From CBDCKN01 sp965219035 (GTDB taxonomy: Bacteria > Gemmatimonadota > Gemmatimonadetes > Longimicrobiales > Gaopeijiaceae), in the NCBI GenBank assembly GCA_965219035.1, contig CBDCMR010000003.1, positions 1,612,001-1,676,000 on the forward strand: a stretch of DNA of 64,000 bases, in the 5' to 3' direction. Every line of letters starts with the position of its first letter. Positions within the stretch are counted from its first letter, which is position 1. Both the position numbers and the translations under genes were made by a program. The notes beneath the pieces were generated by a model, which saw nothing but the letters and a program-made list of their open reading frames with translations, searched no databases and was not told the origin of the DNA. Positions 33,927-43,489 of the stretch are shown here, piece by piece.

Positions 33927-35486
33927 ATGAGACGCATGCTTTTCCTTTTCGCAGGCCTCGCTGTGGCTCTCCCTATGTCGGTGGCTGCACAGCTCGCCAC
34001 CGAGCTATCGAGCCAGGTGCGGGACCGCTACGTAACCGTTTCCGCCCCCGCATTCGTTCTCCGGAACGTCACACTCGTGGACGGGACAGGGGGACCGTCG
34101 CAGCGGGGAGTCTCGGTGGTGGTGGAAGAGGGGCGCATCACACAGATCGGGACGACCGTGGACATCCCCCAGGACGCGGACGTCCTCACCTACTCCGGCC
34201 ACACGCTCATTCCGGGGATGTTCGGGCTCCACGATCACATGTTCTACACGGCCGCCGGTGGCCGGGGTGCTCAGATGACGTTCACGGGGCCCCGCCTCTA
34301 TCTGGGGGGCGGTGTCACGACGATCCGGACCACGGGGAGCCGGGCGCCGTACGCCGAGATCAACCTTAAGGCCGAGATCGACAACGGGCGCACTCCGGGC
34401 CCCCGCATCCACATCACGGCGCCCTACATCACGGGCCCCGAAGGGAGGGTCACTATGACCCACCTGAATTCACCCGAGCAGGCACGCCGCTTTGTGGCCT
34501 ACTGGGGTGAGGAGGGGGCCACCTGGCTGAAGGCCTACACGAACATCCGTCGGGCCGAGATGGCGGCCGTCATCGTCGAGGCGCACAAGCGCGGCATGAG
34601 GGTGACCGGCCACATCTGCTCGATCAGCCACAGCGAAGCCGTGGATCTGGGCATCGACAACATCGAGCACGGGCTCTCGACCAACACGGACTTCCATCCC
34701 AACAAGGAGCCCGACCGGTGCCCGCCCAACAACAACATGGTCGCGCTCAACGTCGACGTGAGGGGACCCGAGGTGGAGGCCACCTTCCGCAAGATGATCG
34801 ACGCCGGGGTTGCCATGACGTCGACGCTCCCGGTCTACGAGCTCTCGTACCCGAACCGTCCCACCAAGGACCCGCGCGCGCTGGAGGCCATGGCGCCCGA
34901 AGTTCGTGAGGCGTATCTGGCGGAGCGTGAGCGCATCGACAACGATCCCAATCCCCGGCTCAGCGTCGACCTCCTGAGGAACGCCATGGCGTACGAAGTG
35001 CGGTTCGTCGAGATGGGTGGGCTCCTAGCCGCCGGCGTGGACCCCACGGGCCGGGGTGGAGCGTTACCCGGATATGGGGACCAGCGGGGTGTCGAGCTCC
35101 TGGTCGAGGCCGAGTTCACCTTCTCCCAGGCCATCCAGATCGCCAGCCTGAACGGCGCCAAGATCCTGGGCGTGGATGACGAGCTCGGCAGCATCGAGGT
35201 GGGGAAGATCGCCGACTCGATGATCCCGGAGGGCTTGCTCACGGCCGTCGGATTCGAGACCACACAGCAGACCACCCGGGAGCAGTTCGCGACTCGCCTG
35301 GCGGATGTGACGAGCCCCATGTACGAGCGCATGTGGGATCCCGAGGTCCGGATCGACGGGCCGGTGGCGACGCTGTGGGCGCCCTACGACTTCTACCGTG
35401 GCTTGGAGTTCAGCCACTGTGGCACCGACGCCTTCCAGCTCGCCAAGACCCCGGAGGGCTGGAGATGGTGTCCCGCTGACAGTTGA
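33927..35486 (+). CDS. Chimeric amidohydrolase (copy 3) fused to an NTF2/SnoaL-like tail
   Basis: 519 aa from the ATG at 33927 (GAAGGAG upstream), signal peptide MRRMLFLFAGLAVALPMS. Copy-3 catalytic domain is intact through LGSIEVGKIAD (base about 35217): MFGLHDHMFY, TWLKAYTNI, VTGHICSIS, DNIEHGLS, AAGVDPTG. There the usual LADMVLLRGD-type end is replaced by about 85 residues of an NTF2/SnoaL-like protein (VTSPMYERMWDPEVRIDGPV, FSHCGTDAFQLAKTPEGW). The stop TGA comes from the end of an IS256 element. The loss of the C-terminal amidohydrolase strands may impair folding. Confidence 0.85.
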   Translation: MRRMLFLFAGLAVALPMSVAAQLATELSSQVRDRYVTVSAPAFVLRNVTLVDGTGGPSQRGVSVVVEEGRITQIGTTVDIPQDADVLTYSGHTLIPGMFGLHDHMFYTAAGGRGAQMTFTGPRLYLGGGVTTIRTTGSRAPYAEINLKAEIDNGRTPGPRIHITAPYITGPEGRVTMTHLNSPEQARRFVAYWGEEGATWLKAYTNIRRAEMAAVIVEAHKRGMRVTGHICSISHSEAVDLGIDNIEHGLSTNTDFHPNKEPDRCPPNNNMVALNVDVRGPEVEATFRKMIDAGVAMTSTLPVYELSYPNRPTKDPRALEAMAPEVREAYLAERERIDNDPNPRLSVDLLRNAMAYEVRFVEMGGLLAAGVDPTGRGGALPGYGDQRGVELLVEAEFTFSQAIQIASLNGAKILGVDDELGSIEVGKIADSMIPEGLLTAVGFETTQQTTREQFATRLADVTSPMYERMWDPEVRIDGPVATLWAPYDFYRGLEFSHCGTDAFQLAKTPEGWRWCPADS

Positions 35487-36903
35487 AGGTGGTGGCTCCG
35501 GAGAGTCTCCTTGTTAGCCTGCCTTTCTCATTTCGGCAACCGGTTCATGGTCGTCGAGGTGGGCCCTGAGCATCCAGAGCTGGTCGTAGCCGATGATCCT
35601 CCGGTAGCTCTTCTCGGTCTCCACGAACGAGGCCGCAGCCCAGCGCAAGGCCATCGCTCCGTTCTTCCAGTTGGTCACCCTGCGGGTCTTCTGTCTTACG
35701 CCCGAGTGGGTGCTGTCGATCAGGTTGGTCGAGCCCAGGCACTTCCTCAGCCGCGGCGGGAGGCCGAGCCGGTTGATCGTGAACATCTCGCTGAGGCCTT
35801 CGCGTAGGCTGGCCGAGGCCGAGGGGTGGTCGCGCTCGAGCCATCGGGCGAGCTGCTCGAGCTTCTGCTCGCCCTGCTTCGCGTCCAGCTTCATCGCTGC
35901 CCGGAACGCCGCCTTCATCTGAGCGTGCTGATCCTTCGGCAGATGACCCAGCACGTTGCGGAGCTTGTGGTTGCGGCAGCGCTGGATGGGGTGACGTTGG
36001 CCGAACACCTTCTCGATCGCCTTCCTGAGCGCTTTCGAGCCATCGATCACGAACAGCCGCCGCCTGCCCGGGTCCAGGCCGCGCTCGACCAGATCCTCTA
36101 GGAGCGCGCTGCTCACCTCGGCGTTCTCACTCGCTCCTTCCCTCACGCCCAGCACGTGCTTCTTTCCGTCTGAGTCCACGCCTACCGCAGCAAGCACGTG
36201 GTGCGAGCCCATCCGGATCCCGTCCAGGTAGATCACCAGGAGGTCCCACGCATCCAGCCGGCGCTCCATCAGCTCCTTCAGCACGCGCTCTGAGGCCTCG
36301 ACCGTCTCACGGCTCACCGCCGACTTGCTCACCCCGACCGTGTCGGCCATCTCACCGATCACACGGCCGTACTTCCGCGTGCTCACCCCCGCCATCAGGA
36401 CCTCGAGCATCCGATCCGCCACGGCGCCCGGTCTCCGCATCGCTGCGTACGCCGGCACCTCGACCTCGCCACCCTCCCCGGCGCCCCGGCGCCTGAGCCG
36501 TGGCCGCTCCACACGCACCTTCCGGTCCGACAGGTAAACCACACCACCCTGCCGGCCATACCACACCGTGTCGTCTTCCGCTCGTGACCGACCTGCCTGC
36601 TTCACGCCTGCCACACCCTCGGCGCTCATCTCCAGCACCGCTTCGATCGTCGCTCGTCCCATCACCTGGATGACTTCGTCGATCACGACCTCCGTCTGCT
36701 CCACGAGCTCAAGCATCGGAAGCAGAAACTGCCCCTCCCGCTTCAGGAACTCCCTGATCGCGCGCTTGTCCGCCCGATCCCTTACCTCGTACGTTCTCTT
36801 CATCGTGGTGGCTCCGTGTTGGGGTTTTTGCCTACCCGAGCCTATCGGCCCGGGACCCCCGGAACCACCACTTTTCTTTCTCCCCTATCAGGAACCTTCA
36901 ACT
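35481..36903 (-). mobile_element. IS256-family insertion sequence
   Basis: AGTTGAAGGT at 35481-35490 and ACCTTCAACT at 36894-36903 are inverted ends around the transposase. No clear 8-9 bp target duplication is visible. It splits an NTF2/SnoaL-like reading frame: N-side in the chimeric gene at 33927, C-side at 36904-37008. Confidence 0.75.
35514..36803 (-). CDS. IS256-family (Mutator-like) transposase
   Basis: 429 aa. DDE core: LLVIYLDGIRMGSHHVLAAV (Asp), LFVIDGSKALRKAIEKVFG (Asp), the conserved RHPIQRCRNHKLRNVL segment, and a glutamate in the C-terminal helices (SFVETEKSYRRIIGYDQLW). Intact length for the family. Confidence 0.92.
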   Translation of the reverse strand: MKRTYEVRDRADKRAIREFLKREGQFLLPMLELVEQTEVVIDEVIQVMGRATIEAVLEMSAEGVAGVKQAGRSRAEDDTVWYGRQGGVVYLSDRKVRVERPRLRRRGAGEGGEVEVPAYAAMRRPGAVADRMLEVLMAGVSTRKYGRVIGEMADTVGVSKSAVSRETVEASERVLKELMERRLDAWDLLVIYLDGIRMGSHHVLAAVGVDSDGKKHVLGVREGASENAEVSSALLEDLVERGLDPGRRRLFVIDGSKALRKAIEKVFGQRHPIQRCRNHKLRNVLGHLPKDQHAQMKAAFRAAMKLDAKQGEQKLEQLARWLERDHPSASASLREGLSEMFTINRLGLPPRLRKCLGSTNLIDSTHSGVRQKTRRVTNWKNGAMALRWAAASFVETEKSYRRIIGYDQLWMLRAHLDDHEPVAEMRKAG

Positions 36904-37008
36904 ACGGTTGGGACAGCTTCGGGCTGGAAGGTCGTCTTGGTCAGCTACACGGTGCGGATGCCGCCGGACTGCAGCACCCACCCCGACGGTCCCCCGGCGG
37001 GCGGGTAG
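36904..37008 (+). pseudogene. C-terminal remnant of an NTF2/SnoaL-like protein
   Basis: Directly right of the IS256 end the frame gives ASGWKVVLVSYTVRMPPDCS, ending in a Pro/Gly tail at TAG. This is the natural continuation of FQLAKTPEGW at the end of the chimeric gene on the other side of the insertion. Confidence 0.65.
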
Positions 37009-37012
37009 GGAA

Positions 37013-37510
37013 GTGCGCGACTCCGACCGACTGATGGATCCAGCGACGGGCCTCTCCACCGAGTGGCACTTCGAGATCCTCTTCGACTTCATTTTTCCCA
37101 TCGCACACCGTGGTGTGAATGTGACGTTGGTTCTGTTCGGGATCGACGAGGGTTCTGGGGCCGAGGAACAGCCGGACCCGAAGCAGCAGATAACCGAGCT
37201 GGGATCAGCCATCCGCCAGGTCACGAGATCGAGCGATCTGGCCGCTCGCTATGGGGAGCATCGGTTCATCTGTCTTTTGCCACTGTGCAACGTCCAGGGC
37301 GGCTTGATCTTCGCCGACCGTATCCGCGATGCCATCTCCGACTACACCAGCAAGACCGGCACTACCATGAGTGCGGCCGTGGCGAGCTATCGCGGAGACG
37401 AAGAGGGCACGAAGGAGGACATGCTCCGGGCCCTCAAGGGCGCCCTGGTCACGGCCTTGGCTCAGGGCGGAGATCGGGTGGAAGTACCCAAGGACGCTTG
37501 GAACCACTGA
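37013..37510 (+). CDS. Degenerate GGDEF-like domain protein
   Basis: 165 aa from the GTG at 37013 (ATG at 37034 is an alternative). DPATGLSTEWHFEILF matches the DPLTGL opening of diguanylate-cyclase domains. RYGEHRFICLLP stands at the GGDEF position, so the catalytic loop is lost, and the later FADRIRDAI / AAVASYRGDEEGTKEDMLRA segments fit the fold. No sensor domain. Probably not a cyclase; could bind nucleotide or be a relic partner of a regulator. Confidence 0.65.
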   Translation: MRDSDRLMDPATGLSTEWHFEILFDFIFPIAHRGVNVTLVLFGIDEGSGAEEQPDPKQQITELGSAIRQVTRSSDLAARYGEHRFICLLPLCNVQGGLIFADRIRDAISDYTSKTGTTMSAAVASYRGDEEGTKEDMLRALKGALVTALAQGGDRVEVPKDAWNH

Positions 37511-37648
37511 GGGTCCCTCGACCCCGCGGGACTGGCGCCCCTGCCTCGGCTCCGGCACTTTGGACGGCGCCACGGGATCAAACGAACCATCCCAATAGTA
37601 GAAGCCGGTTCTTCACGTGAGGGTCACGTATCGACGGAGGTAGAAACG

Positions 37649-38296
37649 ATGCGATCGAGTCTTCTAGCACTGGTGACGCTCCTGCTTGCCGTGCCTCTGG
37701 CAGCGCAGAAGCCGATGGACGCCGACCGGGAGGTCGAGGGCGGGGGTGAGCTGGCCGAGGGTTGGATGGGCCGGACCGACAGAGGCCAGAATTTCGACAA
37801 CGTTCGGTTCAGCGACGAGGGCGGCATGCTCGACATCAGTGTCGGACCTGCCATCGTGCTCTATCGGCCCGAGAACATGGCGCATGGAAGCTACACGGCG
37901 TCGGGCACCTTCGAGCAGCTCAGCTCCAAGGGCCACGGTCACGGCATCGGGTTGATCATCGGTGGTGACGATCTGCAGGGCCCGAACCAGGTGTACACGT
38001 ACTTCCTGGTTCGCGGTGACGGCTACTACATCATCAAGACCAGGACCGGGAGCGAGACCTTCGAGCTGGCTCCGTGGACGCCGCACGCATCGATCCATCA
38101 GAGTGACGATGCGGGCCACGCCACCAACGACATGTCCATCGAGGTGGTGGCCGAGGACGTCATCTTCAAGATGAACGGCCAGGAGGTCCATCGTGAGAAG
38201 ACGGCCGACATCTACACCGACGGGGTGTGGGGCGTCCGCTTGAACCACAACCTGGACATGCGGATCAAGAACCTCGCACTCCACCGGGGGATGTAG
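37649..38296 (+). CDS. Secreted concanavalin-like (DUF1080-type) protein
   Basis: 215 aa. Signal peptide MRSSLLALVTLLLAVPLAAQ. The rest resembles a lectin/glucanase beta-sandwich: VLYRPENMAHGSYTASGTF, GHGIGLIIGGDDLQGPNQ, YTYFLVRGDGYYIIKTR, DVIFKMNGQEVHREK and WGVRLNHNLDMRI. Related domains bind or cleave keto-sugars. No catalytic residues identified. Single-gene unit ending in a strong terminator. Confidence 0.7.
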   Translation: MRSSLLALVTLLLAVPLAAQKPMDADREVEGGGELAEGWMGRTDRGQNFDNVRFSDEGGMLDISVGPAIVLYRPENMAHGSYTASGTFEQLSSKGHGHGIGLIIGGDDLQGPNQVYTYFLVRGDGYYIIKTRTGSETFELAPWTPHASIHQSDDAGHATNDMSIEVVAEDVIFKMNGQEVHREKTADIYTDGVWGVRLNHNLDMRIKNLALHRGM

Positions 38297-38326
38297 GCTC
38301 CCGATTATCGTGGGAAGCTGTTTCAG

Positions 38327-38361
38327 GAAGGCCGGGCCGATGTCGGCCCGGCCTTCTTCTC
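38327..38361 (+). terminator. Strong rho-independent terminator
   Basis: GAAGGCCGGGCCGA (38327-38340) pairs perfectly with TCGGCCCGGCCTTC (38343-38356), then TTCTC. Ends the 215-aa gene and separates it from hemB. Confidence 0.75.
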
Positions 38362-38538
38362 GGTCGGCCTATCCGCCTCGTGACCAATGGTGAAGTATCT
38401 TTCGAGGGGCGTGTAGAGCCCAGCGTCGCGACCCTCCGGAAGTGGGCGGCGCGAGACCATGACCGAACGATGCTCTTCGCGGCCGAGATCACGGTCGTGC
38501 TGGAGTCGCAATAACTGGAGTCAATAAGAGGCAGCTGA

Positions 38539-39528
38539 ATGAGCTTTCCGAGGCGCCGCCTGCGCCGGCTTCGCCAGAACGAGACCTGGCGGCGAGCGGT
38601 GAGGGAGACCTCACTGTCTTTGGACGATCTCGTCTATCCCCTCTTCGTCGTGGAGGGGGAGGGCGCAAAGAACGCCGTGGCGAGCATGCCCGGGGTCTTT
38701 CAGCTCTCCGTCGATCTCGTCGTGGAGGAGGCGAGGGAGGTCCACGAGCTGGGCATTCCCGCGGTCATCCTCTTCGGCGTTCCCGACGACGAGCACAAGG
38801 ATGCGCAGGGCTCTGCCGGATACGATCCCGAGGGGATCGTTCCCCGGGCGATCCGAGCCATCAAGGACGCCGTGCCCGACCTGCTGGTGTGGGCCGACGT
38901 CTGTCTCTGCGAGTATACCGACCACGGCCACTGCGGCGTGCTCACCGAAGCGGGGGAGGTGGACAACGACTCCTCGCTCCCGCTCCTGACCCGGGCCGCG
39001 GTCGCCTACGCCCAGGCCGGCGCCGACGCGGTGGCCCCCAGCGACATGATGGACGGCCGTGTGGGCGCCATCCGCACCGCCCTCGACGTGGCCGAGCTTC
39101 CCGACGTGGTCATAGTCTCGTACGCCGCCAAATATGCATCGGCGTACTACAGTCCCTTCCGTGATGCGGCCCACTCGGCCCCGTCCTTCGGGGACCGGCG
39201 CTCGTATCAGATGGATCCGCCCAACGGCGACGAGGCGCTTCGCGAGGTCGAGTTGGACATCGACGAGGGTGCCGACATCGTCATGGTGAAGCCCGCCGGG
39301 CCCTACATGGACTTGATCTTCCGGGTGAAAGAGGCGTTCGGCATGCCCACGGCCGCATATCAGGTGTCGGGTGAGTATTCCATCATCAAGGCGGCGGCCG
39401 AGAAGGGATGGGTGGACGAAGATCGCATCGTCATGGAGAGTCTCGTGGGGCTCAAGCGGGCCGGCGCCGACCTCATCCTTACCTACTTCGCCAAGGATGC
39501 CGCCCGGGCCTTGAAGGGAGGGGAGTGA
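38539..39528 (+). CDS. hemB: Delta-aminolevulinic acid dehydratase
   Basis: 329 aa. Joins two aminolevulinates to porphobilinogen. CLCEYTDHGHCG carries the metal-binding cysteines; PSDMMDGRVGAIR, YAAKYASAYYSPFRDA (first Schiff-base lysine) and VMVKPAGPYMDLI (second lysine) are all present. Length normal. Two bases before hemE, forming a heme operon. Confidence 0.97.
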   Translation: MSFPRRRLRRLRQNETWRRAVRETSLSLDDLVYPLFVVEGEGAKNAVASMPGVFQLSVDLVVEEAREVHELGIPAVILFGVPDDEHKDAQGSAGYDPEGIVPRAIRAIKDAVPDLLVWADVCLCEYTDHGHCGVLTEAGEVDNDSSLPLLTRAAVAYAQAGADAVAPSDMMDGRVGAIRTALDVAELPDVVIVSYAAKYASAYYSPFRDAAHSAPSFGDRRSYQMDPPNGDEALREVELDIDEGADIVMVKPAGPYMDLIFRVKEAFGMPTAAYQVSGEYSIIKAAAEKGWVDEDRIVMESLVGLKRAGADLILTYFAKDAARALKGGE

Positions 39529-39529
39529 C

Positions 39530-40627
39530 GTGAGCGATGCCTCAGTGGCCGTAACCCCCGAGACCGAGGCAGGCTCGACGGCGACACCCCCCTTCCTGGC
39601 GGCCTGCCGTCGTGAGCCCGTGGAGCACACGCCGGTCTGGATCATGCGGCAGGCCGGACGCTACCTGCCGGAGTACCGGAAGATCCGGGCCGATGTGGAC
39701 TTCGTGACCCTAACCAAGACCCCGGATCTGGCGGCCGAGGTGACGCTCCAGCCCATCAGGCGCTTCGGTATGGACGCGGCCATCCTCTTCAGCGACATCA
39801 TGACGCCCGTGGAAGGGATGGGGGTCTCGCTGGACTTCGCTCCGGGGCCCGTCCTCGAGAACCCTGTCCGGAGCCTGGCACAGGTGGAGGCGCTCCGGGT
39901 CCCGGATCCGGAGGAGAGCGTGCCCTTCGTTCTCGAGACGGTGCGCATCTTGAGTCGGGAGCTTCCCGACTCGGCGCCCCTCATCGGGTTCGCCGGAGCT
40001 CCCTTCACGCTCCTCTGCTACCTGGTCCAAGGACAGGGGTCAAAGACCTTTTCCGAGGCCAAGGGCTTCCTGTTCGCTGAGCCCGAGGCCTCCCGGAAGC
40101 TTCTCGAGAAGCTGGCCGACACCATGATCGCGTACATGGGGGCGCAGGCCCGTGCGGGAGCCAAGGCCCTCATGCTCTTCGATTCCTGGGCGGGCCTGCT
40201 GGGCCCGGAGACGTACCGGATCTTCGCCTTTCCGGCGGTTCAGCGCGTGATCCAGGCCCTTCGGCCCCTCGATGTGCCGCTCATCTACTTCCCCAATCAG
40301 GGCGCCACGCTGCTCGAGACGGCCCGCGAGTCTGGAGCCGCCGTGCTGGGCGTCGACTGGCGACTCCCCCTTTCACGGGCTCGCGAGATCGTGGGTCCGG
40401 GCTTCGCCGTGCAGGGGAATCTGGATCCGGCGGCCCTATTCTCCGCTCGGGACGAGCTGGGGCGCCAGATCGATGGGGTCCTCGAGGAGGCGGGCTCCGC
40501 GCCCGGCCACGTGTTCAATCTTGGGCATGGGATCGAGAGGACCACGGATCCCGACGCGGTGGCCTTCCTGGTGGACCGGGTCCACGAGGTGTCGAGCCGG
40601 ACGGTCAGCGCAGCAGAACCTGGATGA
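39530..40627 (+). CDS. hemE: Uroporphyrinogen decarboxylase
   Basis: 365 aa, GTG start with GGAG upstream. Decarboxylates uroporphyrinogen III to coproporphyrinogen III. Conserved PVWIMRQAGRYLPEYRKIRA (substrate-binding Arg), ILFSDIMTPVEGMG (catalytic Asp), GFAGAPFTLLCYLVQGQGSK, FDSWAGLLGPETYR, and FNLGHGIERTTDPDAV. Directly follows hemB. Confidence 0.97.
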   Translation: MSDASVAVTPETEAGSTATPPFLAACRREPVEHTPVWIMRQAGRYLPEYRKIRADVDFVTLTKTPDLAAEVTLQPIRRFGMDAAILFSDIMTPVEGMGVSLDFAPGPVLENPVRSLAQVEALRVPDPEESVPFVLETVRILSRELPDSAPLIGFAGAPFTLLCYLVQGQGSKTFSEAKGFLFAEPEASRKLLEKLADTMIAYMGAQARAGAKALMLFDSWAGLLGPETYRIFAFPAVQRVIQALRPLDVPLIYFPNQGATLLETARESGAAVLGVDWRLPLSRAREIVGPGFAVQGNLDPAALFSARDELGRQIDGVLEEAGSAPGHVFNLGHGIERTTDPDAVAFLVDRVHEVSSRTVSAAEPG

Positions 40628-40756
40628 CCTCCAGAGAGGGTTCGGGGTCCTCCCCGCCGGCCTGTCATTCGACCGGCCGCCGTCCTGCCATGGCGCCCTG
40701 CTGTCGCCCGCCCTAAGGTGAGACCCTTCACCGATGGTCCATCCCGGGAGGTAAAC

Positions 40757-43294
40757 GTGTCGCAGATGCCAGGTCTCCGACCTCAGTTCCTACTTTACGC
40801 CCTTCTGATCGCTGGGTCGCTCGCGGTCGCACCAGTTGCGCCCTCTACGGTCTCGGCTCAGGACGCCCCGGCGGCCAATCCCGATGCCGATCACTACGTC
40901 CTCCCTTCGGCGTCGATCCGGGAGCTGTTCAGAACGAACAAGAACTACTCGACCCTGAACTACATGAGCCCGGACGGGGACCACTTCGTCGTGCCGCTGG
41001 TGACGGAGCTCTCTACCCTGGAGATCATGTCGAGAGAGACCTATCGGTTGGCCGAGCTCGAGATTCGGCCGCAGACGGATCGGCTGTGGCACCTGGACAC
41101 CTACGGGATCTACGGGCTGCGCTTCTACTCGCTCAGTGGGAGGCGCTTCGTGGATGTCGATCTGCCCGAGGGCAGCTTCGTGAGCGATCTGACCTGGTCA
41201 CCGGATGGCGCGCACATGGCCTTCCTCGCCCACCTCACGGACGGCACCGAGGCGTGGGCCGCGAACCCTGCGACCGGCCGTGCTCGGAGCCTCAGCGACG
41301 CGCGTGTCCTCGCCACCGTCGGGACGAGCGCACGTGGGCAGGGGAGCCAACCGTCCAACATGCTGCAGTGGACTCCCGAAGGGACGGTGATAACGCTCCT
41401 CGTGCCAGGGGACCGGGGTCCCGAGCCACCGCGCAATCCGGTGCCCAGCGGCCCGGTGGTGCGCCGCACTCGTGCCGAGCCCACTCCGACGCCCACCTAC
41501 CCAAACCTCCTCAGGGACGACCATGACGAGACGCTCTTCGAGCACTATACGCGGAGCCAGGTCGCGGAGCTGGCGGAGGGAAGGGCTCCGCGCCTGCTCG
41601 GTGAGCCGGCCATGTTCGAGTCGATCTCACTGAGCCCGGATGGGCGTCATCTGCTGACGACGGCGATCGAGCGTCCCTTCTCGTACATCACGGCGTACCG
41701 GGGCTTTCCGCGAAGGACCTCGATCATGGACCGGCAGGGCGTGGTGATTGCGACTCTGGACGAGCGGCCCCTCCAGGAAGCGAGGAGGCGTCCCGGATCC
41801 GACGTCGGTGCCGAGCCGAGGGCGTTCGCGTGGCGTCCCGACGGAGCGGGGATCACCTACCTGCAGCGGGTTGGGGGGGATGACGACGTGCCGAGGCCGG
41901 ACCGGATCATGCTGCTGGCTGCGCCCTTCGACATGGAGCACGCTCGGGTCGTCGCCGAGAGCGAAGATCCCGTGACCGCAGCGACGTACACGCGAGACGG
42001 AGCGGGCGTGTTCGCCGAGGTCTCGAAGGACGAGCAGTCGGGGCTGGCGTATTGGGATCTCGGCGGGAGCGCTCAGGCGCGACGCATGCTGGTGGACTTC
42101 CTCGACACGGACGATCCCACGGAGCAGCCCGGCGACCTGTGGGCGTCGCGTACCGGGAACGGTATCTCTTATGCGCTCACGTCCTCCGATTCTCGCTCGG
42201 CTTACCTCAGAGGGGACGGCTTCAAGGCGGACTTTCGTCCGCAGCCCTTCGTGGACCGCCTGAGCGTGTCCGACGGCTCCACCGCGCGAGTGTTCGAGGG
42301 CGCGCGGGACTCGTTCGACCGGCCGCTGGTACCCCTCGACGCCGATCTCACGAGCATCATCGTGAGCCGGGAGTCCATGAGGGACTTTCCCGACAGCTAT
42401 CTGTGGAGTGGGGACGGCTCCATGGAGAACCTCACCAACAACGTAAATCCATTCCCCGCGGTGACGGCCGCCCGCCGCATCGACTTCGACTTCGTGAGAC
42501 GGGACGGGCTCGAGGTGCAGGGGCGGGTGTCGCTCCCGGTGGACTACGAGGAGGGACAGAAGGTGCCCGCCATCTTCTGGACGTATCCCAGGGAGTACGA
42601 GGAGCCGGAGGGTTATGAAAACGCCGCCGTGCGGGCGCGCAATCGAAACGCCTTCACCCACATGAGCTGGCTGCGCTGGTCCGACATCTGGCTCACCCAG
42701 GGGTACGCGGTGGTCTATCCGGACATCCCCATCATCGGCGAGAACTACAACGACAACTACATCCCGAACCTGGTGGACGCCATGTACGCGTCCATCCGGG
42801 CCGTAGACGGGCTGGGTGTGATCGACATCGATCGCATCGGCCACGGGGGGCACAGCTACGGCGCCTTCGCGACGGCGAACATCCTGGCCAACAGCCCCTA
42901 CTTCAAGGCGGGGATCGCCGGGGATGGCGCCTACAACCGGTCGCTCACACCGGCCGGATTCCAACGCGAGAGGCGGAGCATCTGGGAGGCGCCCCAGACC
43001 TACATCGAGATGTCCCCGTTCTTCAAGGCCGACCAGATGAACACGCCGCTCCTCATGTACCACGGAGGGGATGACAACAACACCGGTACCTTCCCCATTC
43101 AGTCCGAACGCTTCATCCAAGCACTTACCACACTCGGAAAGCCTGCGGTCCTCTACGTCTATCCGTACGAGTCACACACGCTGCGGGCCATCGAGAACAA
43201 GCTCGACATGTGGGCGCGCTTCATCAGCTGGTTCGACGAGCACGTGAAGAACGCGGGTGGGGAGTCGGAGGTGATTTCGGAGGGAGGGCGCTAG
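40757..43294 (+). CDS. Secreted S9 family prolyl-oligopeptidase-like peptidase
   Basis: 845 aa from a GTG at 40757 preceded by GGGAGGT; ATG at 40766 is an alternative. Signal peptide core QFLLYALLIAGSLAVAP. N-terminal propeller (SPDGDHFVVP, LTWSPDGAHMAFLAHLTDG), then an alpha/beta hydrolase: GHGGHSYGAFATANIL (Ser nucleophile), MYHGGDDNNTGTFP (Asp) and YESHTLRAIEN (His). Complete catalytic triad. Cleaves peptides in the periplasm. Unlike the broken S9 gene at the window start, this one is intact. Confidence 0.93.
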   Translation: MSQMPGLRPQFLLYALLIAGSLAVAPVAPSTVSAQDAPAANPDADHYVLPSASIRELFRTNKNYSTLNYMSPDGDHFVVPLVTELSTLEIMSRETYRLAELEIRPQTDRLWHLDTYGIYGLRFYSLSGRRFVDVDLPEGSFVSDLTWSPDGAHMAFLAHLTDGTEAWAANPATGRARSLSDARVLATVGTSARGQGSQPSNMLQWTPEGTVITLLVPGDRGPEPPRNPVPSGPVVRRTRAEPTPTPTYPNLLRDDHDETLFEHYTRSQVAELAEGRAPRLLGEPAMFESISLSPDGRHLLTTAIERPFSYITAYRGFPRRTSIMDRQGVVIATLDERPLQEARRRPGSDVGAEPRAFAWRPDGAGITYLQRVGGDDDVPRPDRIMLLAAPFDMEHARVVAESEDPVTAATYTRDGAGVFAEVSKDEQSGLAYWDLGGSAQARRMLVDFLDTDDPTEQPGDLWASRTGNGISYALTSSDSRSAYLRGDGFKADFRPQPFVDRLSVSDGSTARVFEGARDSFDRPLVPLDADLTSIIVSRESMRDFPDSYLWSGDGSMENLTNNVNPFPAVTAARRIDFDFVRRDGLEVQGRVSLPVDYEEGQKVPAIFWTYPREYEEPEGYENAAVRARNRNAFTHMSWLRWSDIWLTQGYAVVYPDIPIIGENYNDNYIPNLVDAMYASIRAVDGLGVIDIDRIGHGGHSYGAFATANILANSPYFKAGIAGDGAYNRSLTPAGFQRERRSIWEAPQTYIEMSPFFKADQMNTPLLMYHGGDDNNTGTFPIQSERFIQALTTLGKPAVLYVYPYESHTLRAIENKLDMWARFISWFDEHVKNAGGESEVISEGGR

Positions 43295-43369
43295 GCCGGC
43301 ACGAGAGGCGCGCGGCCCCTTCTGGGCGGTTGAGGGGCATTCAGGAAAACATTAGCTTTTCTGGCCGCA

Positions 43370-43443
<74 letters not shown>

Positions 43444-43489
43444 CTGGACTTACGGGATTCGGGTGTCGGATTCCCGCTAATTTTTCCCG

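Noticed and set aside
41627..43120. 497-codon open frame on the - strand
   Set aside because: Antisense to the intact S9 peptidase with catalytic triad.
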